Origin: Natronospirillum sp965602035
Lineage (GTDB): Bacteria > Pseudomonadota > Gammaproteobacteria > Pseudomonadales > Natronospirillaceae
Direction of reading: 5' to 3'
NCBI GenBank assembly: GCA_965602035.1
Contig: OZ271919.1
Location: 2,728,001-2,792,000, forward strand
Length of the DNA stretch: 64,000 nt
Below are positions 8,918 through 16,847 of the stretch, in pieces. A program made the translations under genes and the position numbers. Each line of letters starts with the position of its first letter. Position 1 is the stretch's first letter. The notes under the pieces are model-generated. The model ran no database searches, was not told the origin of the DNA, and worked only from the letters and a program-made list of their open reading frames with translations.

Positions 8918-9103
8918 ATGGCTCGTTGGATGACCACTGGTTTGCTGGTTCTCATTGCCATTGTCTCACTGACAGGCTGCGCGAGTACGGCGGAAGATCA
9001 GGCCAGAGCCGAAGCCGAGCGCCGCGAGGCAGAGCGCCAGGATCTCCGCGAAAGCAAACAGGACCAGCTGGACCGACTGGATCAGAGCCTCGACGACGAT
9101 TAG
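8918..9103 (+). CDS. Small lipoprotein with charged helix
   Basis: A 61-residue protein with a lipoprotein signal peptide: basic start, hydrophobic run TGLLVLIAIVS, and lipobox LTGC with Cys21. The mature part is an almost uninterrupted charged, Arg/Glu/Asp/Gln-rich helix (EAERREAERQDLRESKQDQ), so it is probably a coiled coil anchored to a membrane. Start 8918 has gggaga upstream; an in-frame ATG at 8888 precedes it. Its stop overlaps the 3' end of the opposing cyclase gene by 4 bp. No specific function is recognised. Confidence 0.72.
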   Translation: MARWMTTGLLVLIAIVSLTGCASTAEDQARAEAERREAERQDLRESKQDQLDRLDQSLDDD

Positions 9104-11265
9104 CGCTTGGTCTCCGCCATGAGAAAGTGGCCTTTCCCGGCCGCCTTTACGCGGTACAGAGCGGCGTCCGCTTCCGTCAACAGAGCAGACACGGTATCGC
9201 CGTGCTCAGGCCGACAACTGATTCCCATACTGCTGCCTACGGAGACCACCTGACCGCTGGTCAGTGTGATAGGCGCAGCGATAACCCGTTGCAGTTCCCC
9301 TGCCGTTATGGCGATATCCTCCTGATGCTGCCAGGTCCAGACCACCACGAATTCATCGCCGCCAAGGCGTGCGGTAATGGCGTTATCATCGCCTCGCCAT
9401 TTGGTCAGCCTTTCAGCCAGTTCGACCAGTACTTCATCACCGGCGTCATGACCGTAGGTGTCGTTGATGGGTTTGAAACCGTCCAGGTCCATCATGATCA
9501 GGGCAACCCGGCGTCCTGCGGTGTCTGCACGGTAGCACAGGCTCGGGAAGGCTTCGTGGAGCCCTTTACGATTCAGCAGTTGAGTCAGTGGATCCAGTGC
9601 CGCTTCCTTCCGGGCTTCTTTCAGGTCTCGGTAGTAATTCCCCAGGTCGACGAACACCACCGCATAGTGCGGGTCGTCGCCATCCATCGTGCCCGAACTG
9701 CTTATCGTTACCTGGAACATGTGGGCTTCACCGTTCACATGCCAGATGAAGTCACCCGTCCAACTGCCGCGTTCCCGGAGCGTTTTCAGTAGCGTCCGAT
9801 AATCGGCGATCTGCCAGTCCGTGGGAGCCGGCTTTTTCAGTCGATGGCCAATCAGCTTATCTATCGGTTCACCGACCAGTCGGGTATAGGCCGGGTTCGT
9901 GAACTGGATGCGGTGCCACGCGTCCAGAATAACGATCGGGTTATCCGTGTGATCAAAGGCGATCTGTGCGAACTGCTGCAGTCGTTCCCTTTCCCGCTCA
10001 CCGCGCCGGTCGGCGATAATACCCACAACCTCGCCCGGGGTGCCAGTCAGTGACAGGCGCACTGATACAGGAAGATCAACATACCCTTCATCGGTTCTCA
10101 GGTTGACATGCAACTCTTCCGGCGCTGGGCCTTGCCCTTCGGTCAGCGCCACAGCGGCGGCATGGAGACGGTTCCGGTCGTTCGGGCTGAACATCCCCAG
10201 CCACCGGTAGCCGAGTCTGCCATCAGAGCTCCGGCCTGAGAGCCGTTGGTAAGCTGCACTGAGGTAAGTCAACTCGTGGTATTGATTGAACTGGAAAACG
10301 ACCTCATTGAGTGAGTGCGTAATCTGGCGTAACCGATTCTCGGATTGTTCCAGCCTCGCCTGATTCCGAAGGTAGCCGAATACAATGACGCCTAGCAGGA
10401 TCCCGGTCACAAGCGCGCCCGGGAGATAGATTGCCCGCACCAGTGAAACAGCCCGCGCCGGCGGCTGGGGCGTCATGGCCAACTGCCATTCCCCGTCTAG
10501 AGCCCGGATCTGTTCCAGTATTCTGTCCTCGGCCCGGAACAATTGCTCGTTCCCCAGAAACACGTCTCCTCTTGCACCGAGGCCGTCGGTACCGCGAATG
10601 GCAAGCCGGTCGGCTGCGACCAATGAGTCAGTGCCCAGGTTACGCAGAAGGCGATCGAGCGGAATACGGCTATTCACGAGGCCCCAGTATTCTTCGTTTT
10701 CCTGGTTGTCGTCAGGCACAAATACGGGAACCCGGTGTATGACGGCGGACCCGCCCTGCAAAAGGGACAATGGCCCGGCAAGAATAGGCTCACGTGCTGA
10801 TATAGCTTCGCGGATCAATGTCTGCTGCCCTTCGAGCGTCAGCAGATTGATACCGACTGAGACTTCATTACCTGACGCCGGAAAATTCCAGCGAATGACA
10901 TTGTCTGGAGCAATCGCGATTGAACTGATAGCAGGCACCCGGTCCAGTAGATCGATCGCCATGCGGCGCAGAACCGTTTCATCGACATCCCCGGCCTGGC
11001 TGCGCAGATACGCGGCAACGCTGGCGGACGTGTTGGCTGCCGAATTGAGCCGTGACTCGATCGTCCGCCTCAATGAGCTGGCCTGGACAGCCGTTGCTTC
11101 TACAACTTCGTTCTGGCGCTCCGATAGCCATTGTTGACTCCAAAGCGACACCAGGAAAAACGTGCCAATGCCTACAACGATTGCTGCCGCGAGGGCGCGG
11201 CGAAATGGCAGAATGTCGCCGAGTCGGATCATTTCATTACTATCGAGAGAAACTGTAGATTGCAC
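9100..11265 (-). CDS. Membrane diguanylate cyclase, CHASE-PAS-PAS-GGDEF
   Basis: A 721-residue sensor that should make c-di-GMP. In order: TM helix about residues 22-43; periplasmic CHASE-like domain about 60-260 (IAPDNVIRWNFP and VGINLL segments); second TM about 275-300; two PAS domains about 315-425 and 435-545; GGDEF domain with an intact RLGGDEF motif at 633-639. The DxxD-type inhibitory site (RxxD five residues before GGDEF) is not present, since the residues there are DNAIT. CHASE domains sense small extracellular ligands; the ligand here is unknown. Starts at 11265 or the internal ATG at 11232 are both possible. Confidence 0.9.
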   Translation of the reverse strand: MQSTVSLDSNEMIRLGDILPFRRALAAAIVVGIGTFFLVSLWSQQWLSERQNEVVEATAVQASSLRRTIESRLNSAANTSASVAAYLRSQAGDVDETVLRRMAIDLLDRVPAISSIAIAPDNVIRWNFPASGNEVSVGINLLTLEGQQTLIREAISAREPILAGPLSLLQGGSAVIHRVPVFVPDDNQENEEYWGLVNSRIPLDRLLRNLGTDSLVAADRLAIRGTDGLGARGDVFLGNEQLFRAEDRILEQIRALDGEWQLAMTPQPPARAVSLVRAIYLPGALVTGILLGVIVFGYLRNQARLEQSENRLRQITHSLNEVVFQFNQYHELTYLSAAYQRLSGRSSDGRLGYRWLGMFSPNDRNRLHAAAVALTEGQGPAPEELHVNLRTDEGYVDLPVSVRLSLTGTPGEVVGIIADRRGERERERLQQFAQIAFDHTDNPIVILDAWHRIQFTNPAYTRLVGEPIDKLIGHRLKKPAPTDWQIADYRTLLKTLRERGSWTGDFIWHVNGEAHMFQVTISSSGTMDGDDPHYAVVFVDLGNYYRDLKEARKEAALDPLTQLLNRKGLHEAFPSLCYRADTAGRRVALIMMDLDGFKPINDTYGHDAGDEVLVELAERLTKWRGDDNAITARLGGDEFVVVWTWQHQEDIAITAGELQRVIAAPITLTSGQVVSVGSSMGISCRPEHGDTVSALLTEADAALYRVKAAGKGHFLMAETKR

Positions 11266-11381
11266 CAGTCTAGTGTGTTGGGGATGTTGTTGTCGACAGA
11301 ACGCCCGCGGCGGCCACTTGTGTCGATTGATTGCGTACGCAACGACAGCGCTGGTTCTTGAGCGATCAGTACCCTTTAAGG

Positions 11382-11413
11382 TCTGCCAGCCACGCCTCCG
11401 CGTGACTGACAGA
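11382..11413. terminator. Hairpin downstream of the YjiH-like gene
   Basis: Inverted repeat with a perfect CACGC/GCGTG core around a CTCC loop, extended by CAG/CTG and TCTG/CAGA arms with single mismatches between them. It lies 18 bp past the stop of the minus-strand YjiH-like gene. No U-tract follows on either strand, so termination is only a possibility. Confidence 0.35.
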
Positions 11414-11430
11414 CTGCGGCACTGGCTAGT

Positions 11431-12537
11431 TCAGATGAGCCAGGGTGTCAGAAAAAAGGCGATCACGAACGCGGTGGTTACCCGCATTAGAATGCCGAGT
11501 ACGGCCGCCCCCATGGCTTCTCGCTCAGTCAGGTCGGAGCTTTCTGCCCAGACGACCGGAATCTGGCCGAAGACTGCTGATAATGGCAGCCCGGACGACG
11601 CCAGAACAAACGATCCGACGACCAGTGACGGGTCGATATCGGCGGCAATTGACTGGAGGTTGCCCATAGCGAGTGTCGGACTGACCAGGAACGAGAGTAC
11701 GCCAGTGTCCGGGTGGATATTCAGGAATAGCATGGCCTGATGCAGTACAGATTCAACGGGACCCCAGATGCCGGCGTATTCGAGGATACCGATGACCGCG
11801 AATACCAGTGCGACAGCGGGGATAAGAATCAGGATGAGAAGCTCGACGCCTTCGCGGGCGGCAGCAAACAGTGTTGGCATGAAATCCCGGTTCGGAGTGA
11901 ATCGAGGCAGTTCGCCGATCTGGACCGCTTTCACATCCCGGAAAATTACGCGCGACAGAATCATCGGCGACAGCAGCAGCGGCAGGAAGACCGCAAGCAT
12001 AATGACTGCAAATGCGTTCACACCGGCGTAGGTCAGGGCCATGAGACCCAGCATGAAGGTTGAAAACGACTGCTGCGACTGAACCATAGTCGCGACCGCC
12101 ATTTTCTGTTCATCTTTGGTGGCACCGGCTCGCTTCAGTATGGGCCCTGCAATACGCCCGGCCGCGTTGATGTCACCGAATATGTTGTAGATGCTCGGAA
12201 TGATCACTGATGGATTGATTCTCAACCACTTCATGGCCGGCACGAAGAACCGCACCAGAGCGTCAGTGAAGCCAAGTCTCTCCAGCAGTCGGCCAATGAT
12301 GACGCTGACAATGATCGCCGTGCCGACCAGCCCGGTCAGAAAGACGTCGACGACCACGGGCTGAACCGAGTCCATTATGGCGTTGAACAGCCCTGCCAGG
12401 GTGGTTGGGGAGATGAGAAGAATGAGCAGGGCGACGCCCAGGAGCGCCGAACCGATGTATTCAATACGTTCCCATCGCCGTTTGCTGAGGCTGATCGTTG
12501 TTTCAGGCTGTGTTTCAGGTGTGATTGTGTCCTTCAT
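11431..12537 (-). CDS. YjiH-like nucleoside-recognition (Gate) membrane protein
   Basis: A 368-residue inner-membrane protein with about eight to nine hydrophobic segments and the Gate/nucleoside-recognition fold, seen in the repeated pattern SIYNIFGDINAAGRIAGP near residue 114 and LVSPTLAMGNL near residue 285. Similar to the YjiH/YjiG transporter-like proteins of E. coli, whose substrate is not settled. It follows the Nif3-like gene by 35 bp on the same strand, so the two probably share the structured leader upstream. The work of this pair is unknown; a role in handling a small, possibly heterocyclic or nucleoside-like compound is only inferred from the family name. Confidence 0.8.
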   Translation of the reverse strand: MKDTITPETQPETTISLSKRRWERIEYIGSALLGVALLILLISPTTLAGLFNAIMDSVQPVVVDVFLTGLVGTAIIVSVIIGRLLERLGFTDALVRFFVPAMKWLRINPSVIIPSIYNIFGDINAAGRIAGPILKRAGATKDEQKMAVATMVQSQQSFSTFMLGLMALTYAGVNAFAVIMLAVFLPLLLSPMILSRVIFRDVKAVQIGELPRFTPNRDFMPTLFAAAREGVELLILILIPAVALVFAVIGILEYAGIWGPVESVLHQAMLFLNIHPDTGVLSFLVSPTLAMGNLQSIAADIDPSLVVGSFVLASSGLPLSAVFGQIPVVWAESSDLTEREAMGAAVLGILMRVTTAFVIAFFLTPWLI

Positions 12538-12572
12538 GATGATTTCCTCTTTTTGTTTTCAACAGGGCGTGT

Positions 12573-13601
12573 TCAGGCGTTTTCCAGATCGACAGCGGTC
12601 GCACCGATCAGGTGGCGCTGACTGATCTGGCTGGCATAGGCCTGCATGGCCGGGTTGCCAACTTCGCGTATCGGGGTGGAGGTGACGCGGTCGCGGAACA
12701 ACCGTACATCGACGCCGGGCAGGAGGTGGTCCAGTGCGAATGCCAGCGGTAGTCCGTTTTCCAGAATTTCCACAACATGGCAGTTGCCGACGATGAAATT
12801 GAGCCCGAGCTCATCCGCCGTTTCGACGAGGGGATGGCCCTCGTAGACCCGACTGATGGAGGCGATAACCGTATCCACCTCCGGGTTCTCCCTGACAGCC
12901 TGGCGCAGGTTATCGGGTGAAAAACCCGTATGCGGGAAAATATGCAGCACCTGATTCACCGAAGATTCGCGATCACCAAGATGGATAAAACCTTTGGTTT
13001 CAACGCTGGTTTCCCGAAGGTCAGATACAAACCGGAGATTCTTTTCCAGATTCAGCAGCTCCGCATCCTGATCTAGAGCCATGAAATGGTTCAAACGATC
13101 CAGAATTCCTCCGAGCGTTCTGACCGCCGGGAGCATCGTGCCGACAAACATAATGTTTCCATGGACACCCCCGTAGCTGATATCGGCTTTGTGAACCTTG
13201 TGCCCGTGAAGGAAGGCGATGCCCGGGTGAATTCCGTGGAACGCTTCATGGCACTCCAGTCCGGCAATTTGGTAAAGGTCAAGGTAGTTCTTGAGGGTAA
13301 CGCCACCGCAACTGGCGGCATCGGCTATCGGGTGGTGGGCCACAATGGCATCGACACCCGTAGAGCCGGCGAGCTCAATGACCAGCTCGGTCATGGTCAT
13401 ACACACCGCTATTCGCCGAATGGGCCGCTCGGGATCACCCCAGATCAACCCCGGTATCTCGAGAACGTCCTTGCCATAGATTCCCGATGATTTGTTAATC
13501 ACGAACGGATGATTTCCCTCATGGACGTCGTCCATGGATTTCACCGTTCGATCTCCGGTAATGATGGACAGCGCGTCTACAATGTCCTGCACTCTCTGCA
13601 T
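12573..13601 (-). CDS. Nif3-like dinuclear metal-centre protein
   Basis: A 342-residue Nif3/YbgI family member. The metal-binding HH pair is seen in VDAIVAHHPIAD around residue 85, and the C-terminal His/Glu pair in GNCHVVEILENG, near residue 274. It is longer and more divergent than typical 250-residue YbgI proteins, with extra sequence before the first motif (DVLEIPGLIWGDPERPI). Start 13601 is chosen because GGAG lies nine bases upstream and homology begins with MQRVQDIVDAL; a longer in-frame start at 13673 would run through the terminator hairpin of the leader. Family members are proposed hydrolases of cyclic amide/imine type; the reaction here is unknown. Confidence 0.82.
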   Translation of the reverse strand: MQRVQDIVDALSIITGDRTVKSMDDVHEGNHPFVINKSSGIYGKDVLEIPGLIWGDPERPIRRIAVCMTMTELVIELAGSTGVDAIVAHHPIADAASCGGVTLKNYLDLYQIAGLECHEAFHGIHPGIAFLHGHKVHKADISYGGVHGNIMFVGTMLPAVRTLGGILDRLNHFMALDQDAELLNLEKNLRFVSDLRETSVETKGFIHLGDRESSVNQVLHIFPHTGFSPDNLRQAVRENPEVDTVIASISRVYEGHPLVETADELGLNFIVGNCHVVEILENGLPLAFALDHLLPGVDVRLFRDRVTSTPIREVGNPAMQAYASQISQRHLIGATAVDLENA

Positions 13602-13632
13602 GGTGGTCTCCGTGTTTCGATTTATTTGAGGC

Positions 13633-13695
13633 AAAAAAAAACCGCCAGCACACCTCCCGGATGCCCGAAGCATCGGAAGTCGTGCTGACGGTTTT
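13633..13695 (-). promoter_or_regulatory. Intrinsic terminator within the Nif3-like leader (candidate attenuator)
   Basis: Read on the minus strand, AAAACCGTCAGCAC at the 5' side pairs with GTGCTGGCGGTTTT at the 3' side (one G-U), enclosing a second paired section ACTTCC/GGAGGT and an apical GATGC/GCATC stem with a TTCGG loop. Nine T residues follow. The T-tract ends only about 31 bases before the Nif3-like ATG, too little for a full promoter, so transcription of the operon must pass through this terminator. An ACGGTTT element at 13742-13748 is complementary to the 5' arm (AAACCGT, 13688-13694) and could act as antiterminator. An extra hairpin (8-bp stem, UCCG loop) lies between at 13701-13720. 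Confidence 0.7.
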
Positions 13696-13780
13696 CCTGC
13701 ACTTCTGACGGATCAGAAGTTCAATGAACCAATCAACTTTTAAACCGTTGGCTTACCGGACCTCCATAAAATCTGGAATC

Positions 13781-13790
13781 TGGTCGACCA
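13781..13790. promoter_or_regulatory. Palindrome TGGTCGACCA, possible operator
   Basis: A perfect 10-bp palindrome lies 180 bp upstream of the Nif3-like ATG, just before the leader. It fits the TGGT-N-ACCA half-site pattern used by FadR-type GntR regulators. An AT-rich TTTTAT element about ten bases downstream on the minus strand could be a -10 box. No GntR gene is present in the window, so the regulator is unknown. Confidence 0.35.
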
Positions 13791-13816
13791 ACAATTTTTA
13801 CGATAGCGCGTTTTGT

Positions 13817-14221
13817 TCAAAAATCAAGCTTTTCTACATGCATCAGAACATCGCCGTCCATTTTTACCACGGTGCATGACAGCTCGGCTTCATCGTCATA
13901 ATCCTTGAAAATTGCAGCGACCCTGAACCGATAACGATCGGTCAGAACGCGACTGAGCTCTCTTTTCAGCCCCTGAACAAGCCCGTGGTTGGCGACTTCG
14001 CCCACAAAGCGATCATGTTTCATCAGATAGGCGAGAGACGGCACTCGTTTGTTCTCGGTAATCAGGATCAACTTGTCGCCGACGATATCGATACGCTGTC
14101 TCACAGCACCGACACCGAACACTTGCAGATTGATGGTGTTGTAATCCTGAATCAGTGCCTGTTTGAAATCCCCGGGAGTCATTCTGGTATACCATAAAAA
14201 CGCAACATCGTAAGGTCCCAA
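13817..14221 (-). CDS. DUF2294-like protein
   Basis: A 134-residue soluble protein. The middle (VRQRIDIVGDKLILITENK, then VPSLAYLMKHDRFVGEVANHGLVQGLKREL) resembles the DUF2294 pattern of a short beta strand pair followed by a helix-rich stretch. These proteins are small, of unknown role, and sometimes near Na+ or bicarbonate systems. The first ~13 residues (MGPYDVAFLWYTR) may not belong, and a start at ATG 14182 (MTPGDFKQAL) is a good alternative. It is the only gene between the tRNA and the structured leader of the Nif3-like operon. Family assignment is tentative. Confidence 0.6.
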   Translation of the reverse strand: MGPYDVAFLWYTRMTPGDFKQALIQDYNTINLQVFGVGAVRQRIDIVGDKLILITENKRVPSLAYLMKHDRFVGEVANHGLVQGLKRELSRVLTDRYRFRVAAIFKDYDDEAELSCTVVKMDGDVLMHVEKLDF

Positions 14222-14313
14222 GGCTAGCCCGAAACGGGTCTCAAGACCAGAACCAGCGCGGGACCAGGGTAGACAACGCCGACGCGACTCCCTACAATTC
14301 GCACTCTTCGTGA

Positions 14314-14390
<77 letters not shown>

Positions 14391-14469
14391 TTTCTCCGCT
14401 ATTCCCATAGTCAGGTTCCAGTCAAAATCACGGCGTTGCGACCGTTTGCTCGGCTGCCAGCCAGGTTCG

Positions 14470-15237
14470 CTACTGGTTGTTTTTTCGGTCGTTTTGCAGT
14501 GCATCACTGAACGCGCTGGCCAATATGCCTGTCGGCATCGCAATCATGCCGATACCCACGATGGCAGTAATCCCGGCGAGGAGTTTACCCAATGGCGTAA
14601 TCGGGGCGACATCGCCGTAACCGACAGTAGTCAGCGTGGCCACACTCCACCACAGCGCTCTGGGGATGCTGCCAAACGCTTCCGGCTGATGATTTGCTTC
14701 CACCAGATACAGCAACGCGCTGGACAGAAGTAAAAGGACACCGGCGATGGCGAGACTGACCAGCAGTTCGAACTTTCGCCGTGAAATCGCCTCAGCGATC
14801 GCGTTTGCGGCAAGTGAGAATCGCCCGAGACGGGCAAGGCGAAACAGTTTAATCAGCCGCAGCGTCCTGATCAGGAACGGACTGGACGTCAGCGGCATCA
14901 GGAGCACCGGCAGAATGGCCAACAGGTCGATGATCGACCAGATACTGATGATGTAACGGAACCGCCCCGACACGCCCCTATACCGCGGGTCGGCTCCTGC
15001 TGCGTAGAGTCGGCACAGATACTCCACACTGAAAATCGTCACAATGGTGAGCTCGAACACAACAAAAAAATCGGGTGCCATTGAGCGCAGTGTTACTTCT
15101 GTTTCCAGAACCGCGACAATGGAAGCAATGACAATGAGGATGCCAATAAGAAAGTTGGTGGGGGAAACTCCCCGTCCCTGCCAGGAGGACGGGTCGAGTT
15201 GGGCGTTCAGTGACGCTTGAAGTGTCAGTGCTCTCAT
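14470..15237 (-). CDS. Voltage-gated potassium channel
   Basis: A 255-residue six-TM ion channel of the Kv type. S1-S3 lie about residues 28-112. S4 contains regularly spaced Arg/Lys (FLIRTLRLIKLFRLARLGRF, 121-140), the voltage sensor. The pore helix and the K+ selectivity filter TTVGYGD are at 203-209, followed by S6 (about 218-242). No RCK or cyclic-nucleotide domain follows, so gating is by voltage only. It reads toward the tRNA gene on the opposite strand. The 229-bp region before the next gene (beta-alanine transaminase) holds divergent promoters in an AT-rich patch around 15275-15320. Confidence 0.93.
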   Translation of the reverse strand: MRALTLQASLNAQLDPSSWQGRGVSPTNFLIGILIVIASIVAVLETEVTLRSMAPDFFVVFELTIVTIFSVEYLCRLYAAGADPRYRGVSGRFRYIISIWSIIDLLAILPVLLMPLTSSPFLIRTLRLIKLFRLARLGRFSLAANAIAEAISRRKFELLVSLAIAGVLLLLSSALLYLVEANHQPEAFGSIPRALWWSVATLTTVGYGDVAPITPLGKLLAGITAIVGIGMIAMPTGILASAFSDALQNDRKNNQ

Positions 15238-15466
15238 GGGTCCGGCCTTTCGCTCCTGTTGTATCCCCGACAGTTAATTATGCGCTTTAGTTTACATAAC
15301 CAATTAAGAATTTAAGTTACCTGCCCCGTATACCATGCTTTCGCGGTAGACCCGGCATCCTACTGAAATGCAGCTCTTGCCCGATTCAAGATCCAGCTTC
15401 TCCGGCAAGCCCGAGCAGCAGTGGTCGCGCCGGTATCCATCGAGTGCGTAACGAGGTAGTCTGAGA

Positions 15467-16810
15467 ATGCCCATTTCCCTTGGCCAGAGATTGGCTGGCT
15501 TGAGCCAAGAGCATCTGGATTCGTACTGGATGCCCTTCACCGGTAACCGGGGCTTCAAGCATGATCCCCGATTGTTGGTCAGTGCGAAAGGCAGTTACTA
15601 CACCTCAGCCGATGGGCGGCAGATATATGATGGTGTCTCGGGCTTGTGGACTTCCGGGGCAGGTCATGCCCGACCGGAGATTGCTGAGGCCGTAAACCGG
15701 CAGCTTTTGGAGCTGGACTATGCGCCTGCCTTTCAGTCTGGTCATCCCGGGGCGTTTGAACTGGCACATCGTTTAAGTGCGTTGGCACCGGATGGACTGG
15801 ATCATGTGTTTTTCACCAACTCCGGGTCGGAAAGCGCGGACACCTCACTGAAAATCGCACGCGCCTATTGGCGAATGATGGGCAAGTCCACAAAAACCAA
15901 GTTGATTGGACGAGTGAAGGGCTACCACGGCGTAAATTTCGGCGGCATTGGCATAGGCGGTATCGGCGCGAATCGCATCCCCTTTGGTGAGGGAGTGGAC
16001 GCAGATCATCTGCCGCATACGCTGTTGAAGGAAAACGTCTTTTCCCGCGGGATGCCTGAACAGGGTGCTGAGCTCGCGGATGAATTGCTCGAGCTGGTTT
16101 CCCTGCACGGCAGTTCGAACATTGCCGCCGTGGCGGTGGAGCCTGTAGCCGGCTCTGCAGGCGTCATCCCACCGCCGCGAGGCTATCTGCAGCGCCTGCG
16201 TGACATATGCGATCAGCACGAGATTCTGTTGATCTTTGATGAAGTGATCACTGGATTCGGCCGCATGGGATCCGTGACTGCCGCAGAGGAATTTGGCGTT
16301 GTTCCGGACATTCTCAATATCGCCAAACAACTGACCAACGGTACGGTCCCGATGGGCGGAGTGATGGTCAAAGGCGATATTTATCGAATTTTCATGGACC
16401 AGGATACACCGGAGTACCTCCCCGAACTGCCGCATGGCTATACGTATTCGGGTCATCCGGTAGCCTGCGCCGCAGCACTTGCGACACTCGATCTGCTGGA
16501 GAACGATCAGTTGATCGAGCGTGTCAGGAGCCTGAGTCCGCGCTTTGAAGCCGCGTTACACAGTCTGAAGGGGTCGCGATACGTCAGTGATATCCGCAAT
16601 TATGGGTTTGCCGGTGCACTGCAACTGGAGGCCTGTCCCGGGGAACCAACCCGACGACCCTACGAGGTTGCCATGAAGTGCTGGCAAAAGGGCCTTTATG
16701 TGCGCTTCGGTGGTGACACCATCCAGTTGGGGCTGCCGTTTATCGTTGAACCTGAAGATATTGATCGTCTCATCAATATTGTCGGCGATTCACTGTCTGA
16801 GCTGCACTGA
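15467..16810 (+). CDS. Beta-alanine--pyruvate transaminase (class III, omega-amino acid)
   Basis: A 447-residue PLP enzyme of the class III aminotransferases. The PLP phosphate site is SGSESADTSLK (119-129), Asp258 (IFDEVITGFGRMG) binds the pyridine N, and Lys287 (NIAKQLTNG) is the Schiff-base lysine. The N-terminal WMPFTGNRGFKHDPR block and active-site Trp21 are characteristic of beta-alanine:pyruvate transaminases. It would convert beta-alanine or 3-aminoisobutyrate to (methyl)malonate semialdehyde. The next gene, 37 bp on, is the dehydrogenase for exactly that product, so the two form a pathway pair for pyrimidine or beta-amino acid breakdown. Confidence 0.93.
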   Translation: MPISLGQRLAGLSQEHLDSYWMPFTGNRGFKHDPRLLVSAKGSYYTSADGRQIYDGVSGLWTSGAGHARPEIAEAVNRQLLELDYAPAFQSGHPGAFELAHRLSALAPDGLDHVFFTNSGSESADTSLKIARAYWRMMGKSTKTKLIGRVKGYHGVNFGGIGIGGIGANRIPFGEGVDADHLPHTLLKENVFSRGMPEQGAELADELLELVSLHGSSNIAAVAVEPVAGSAGVIPPPRGYLQRLRDICDQHEILLIFDEVITGFGRMGSVTAAEEFGVVPDILNIAKQLTNGTVPMGGVMVKGDIYRIFMDQDTPEYLPELPHGYTYSGHPVACAAALATLDLLENDQLIERVRSLSPRFEAALHSLKGSRYVSDIRNYGFAGALQLEACPGEPTRRPYEVAMKCWQKGLYVRFGGDTIQLGLPFIVEPEDIDRLINIVGDSLSELH

Positions 16811-16847
16811 AACAATCTGAGTAAACCTGTACGGATGTGAGCGAGCC

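Noticed and set aside
13633..13790. Assignment of the Nif3 leader to a known riboswitch (guanidine, xanthine/NMT1, PRPP-type)
   Set aside because: None of the conserved core sequences of these classes could be found by eye; only terminator and antiterminator-like pairing are supported.
15304..15558. 84-residue open frame on the minus strand before the beta-alanine transaminase
   Set aside because: It overlaps the transaminase N-terminus, occupies the promoter region and has no family features.
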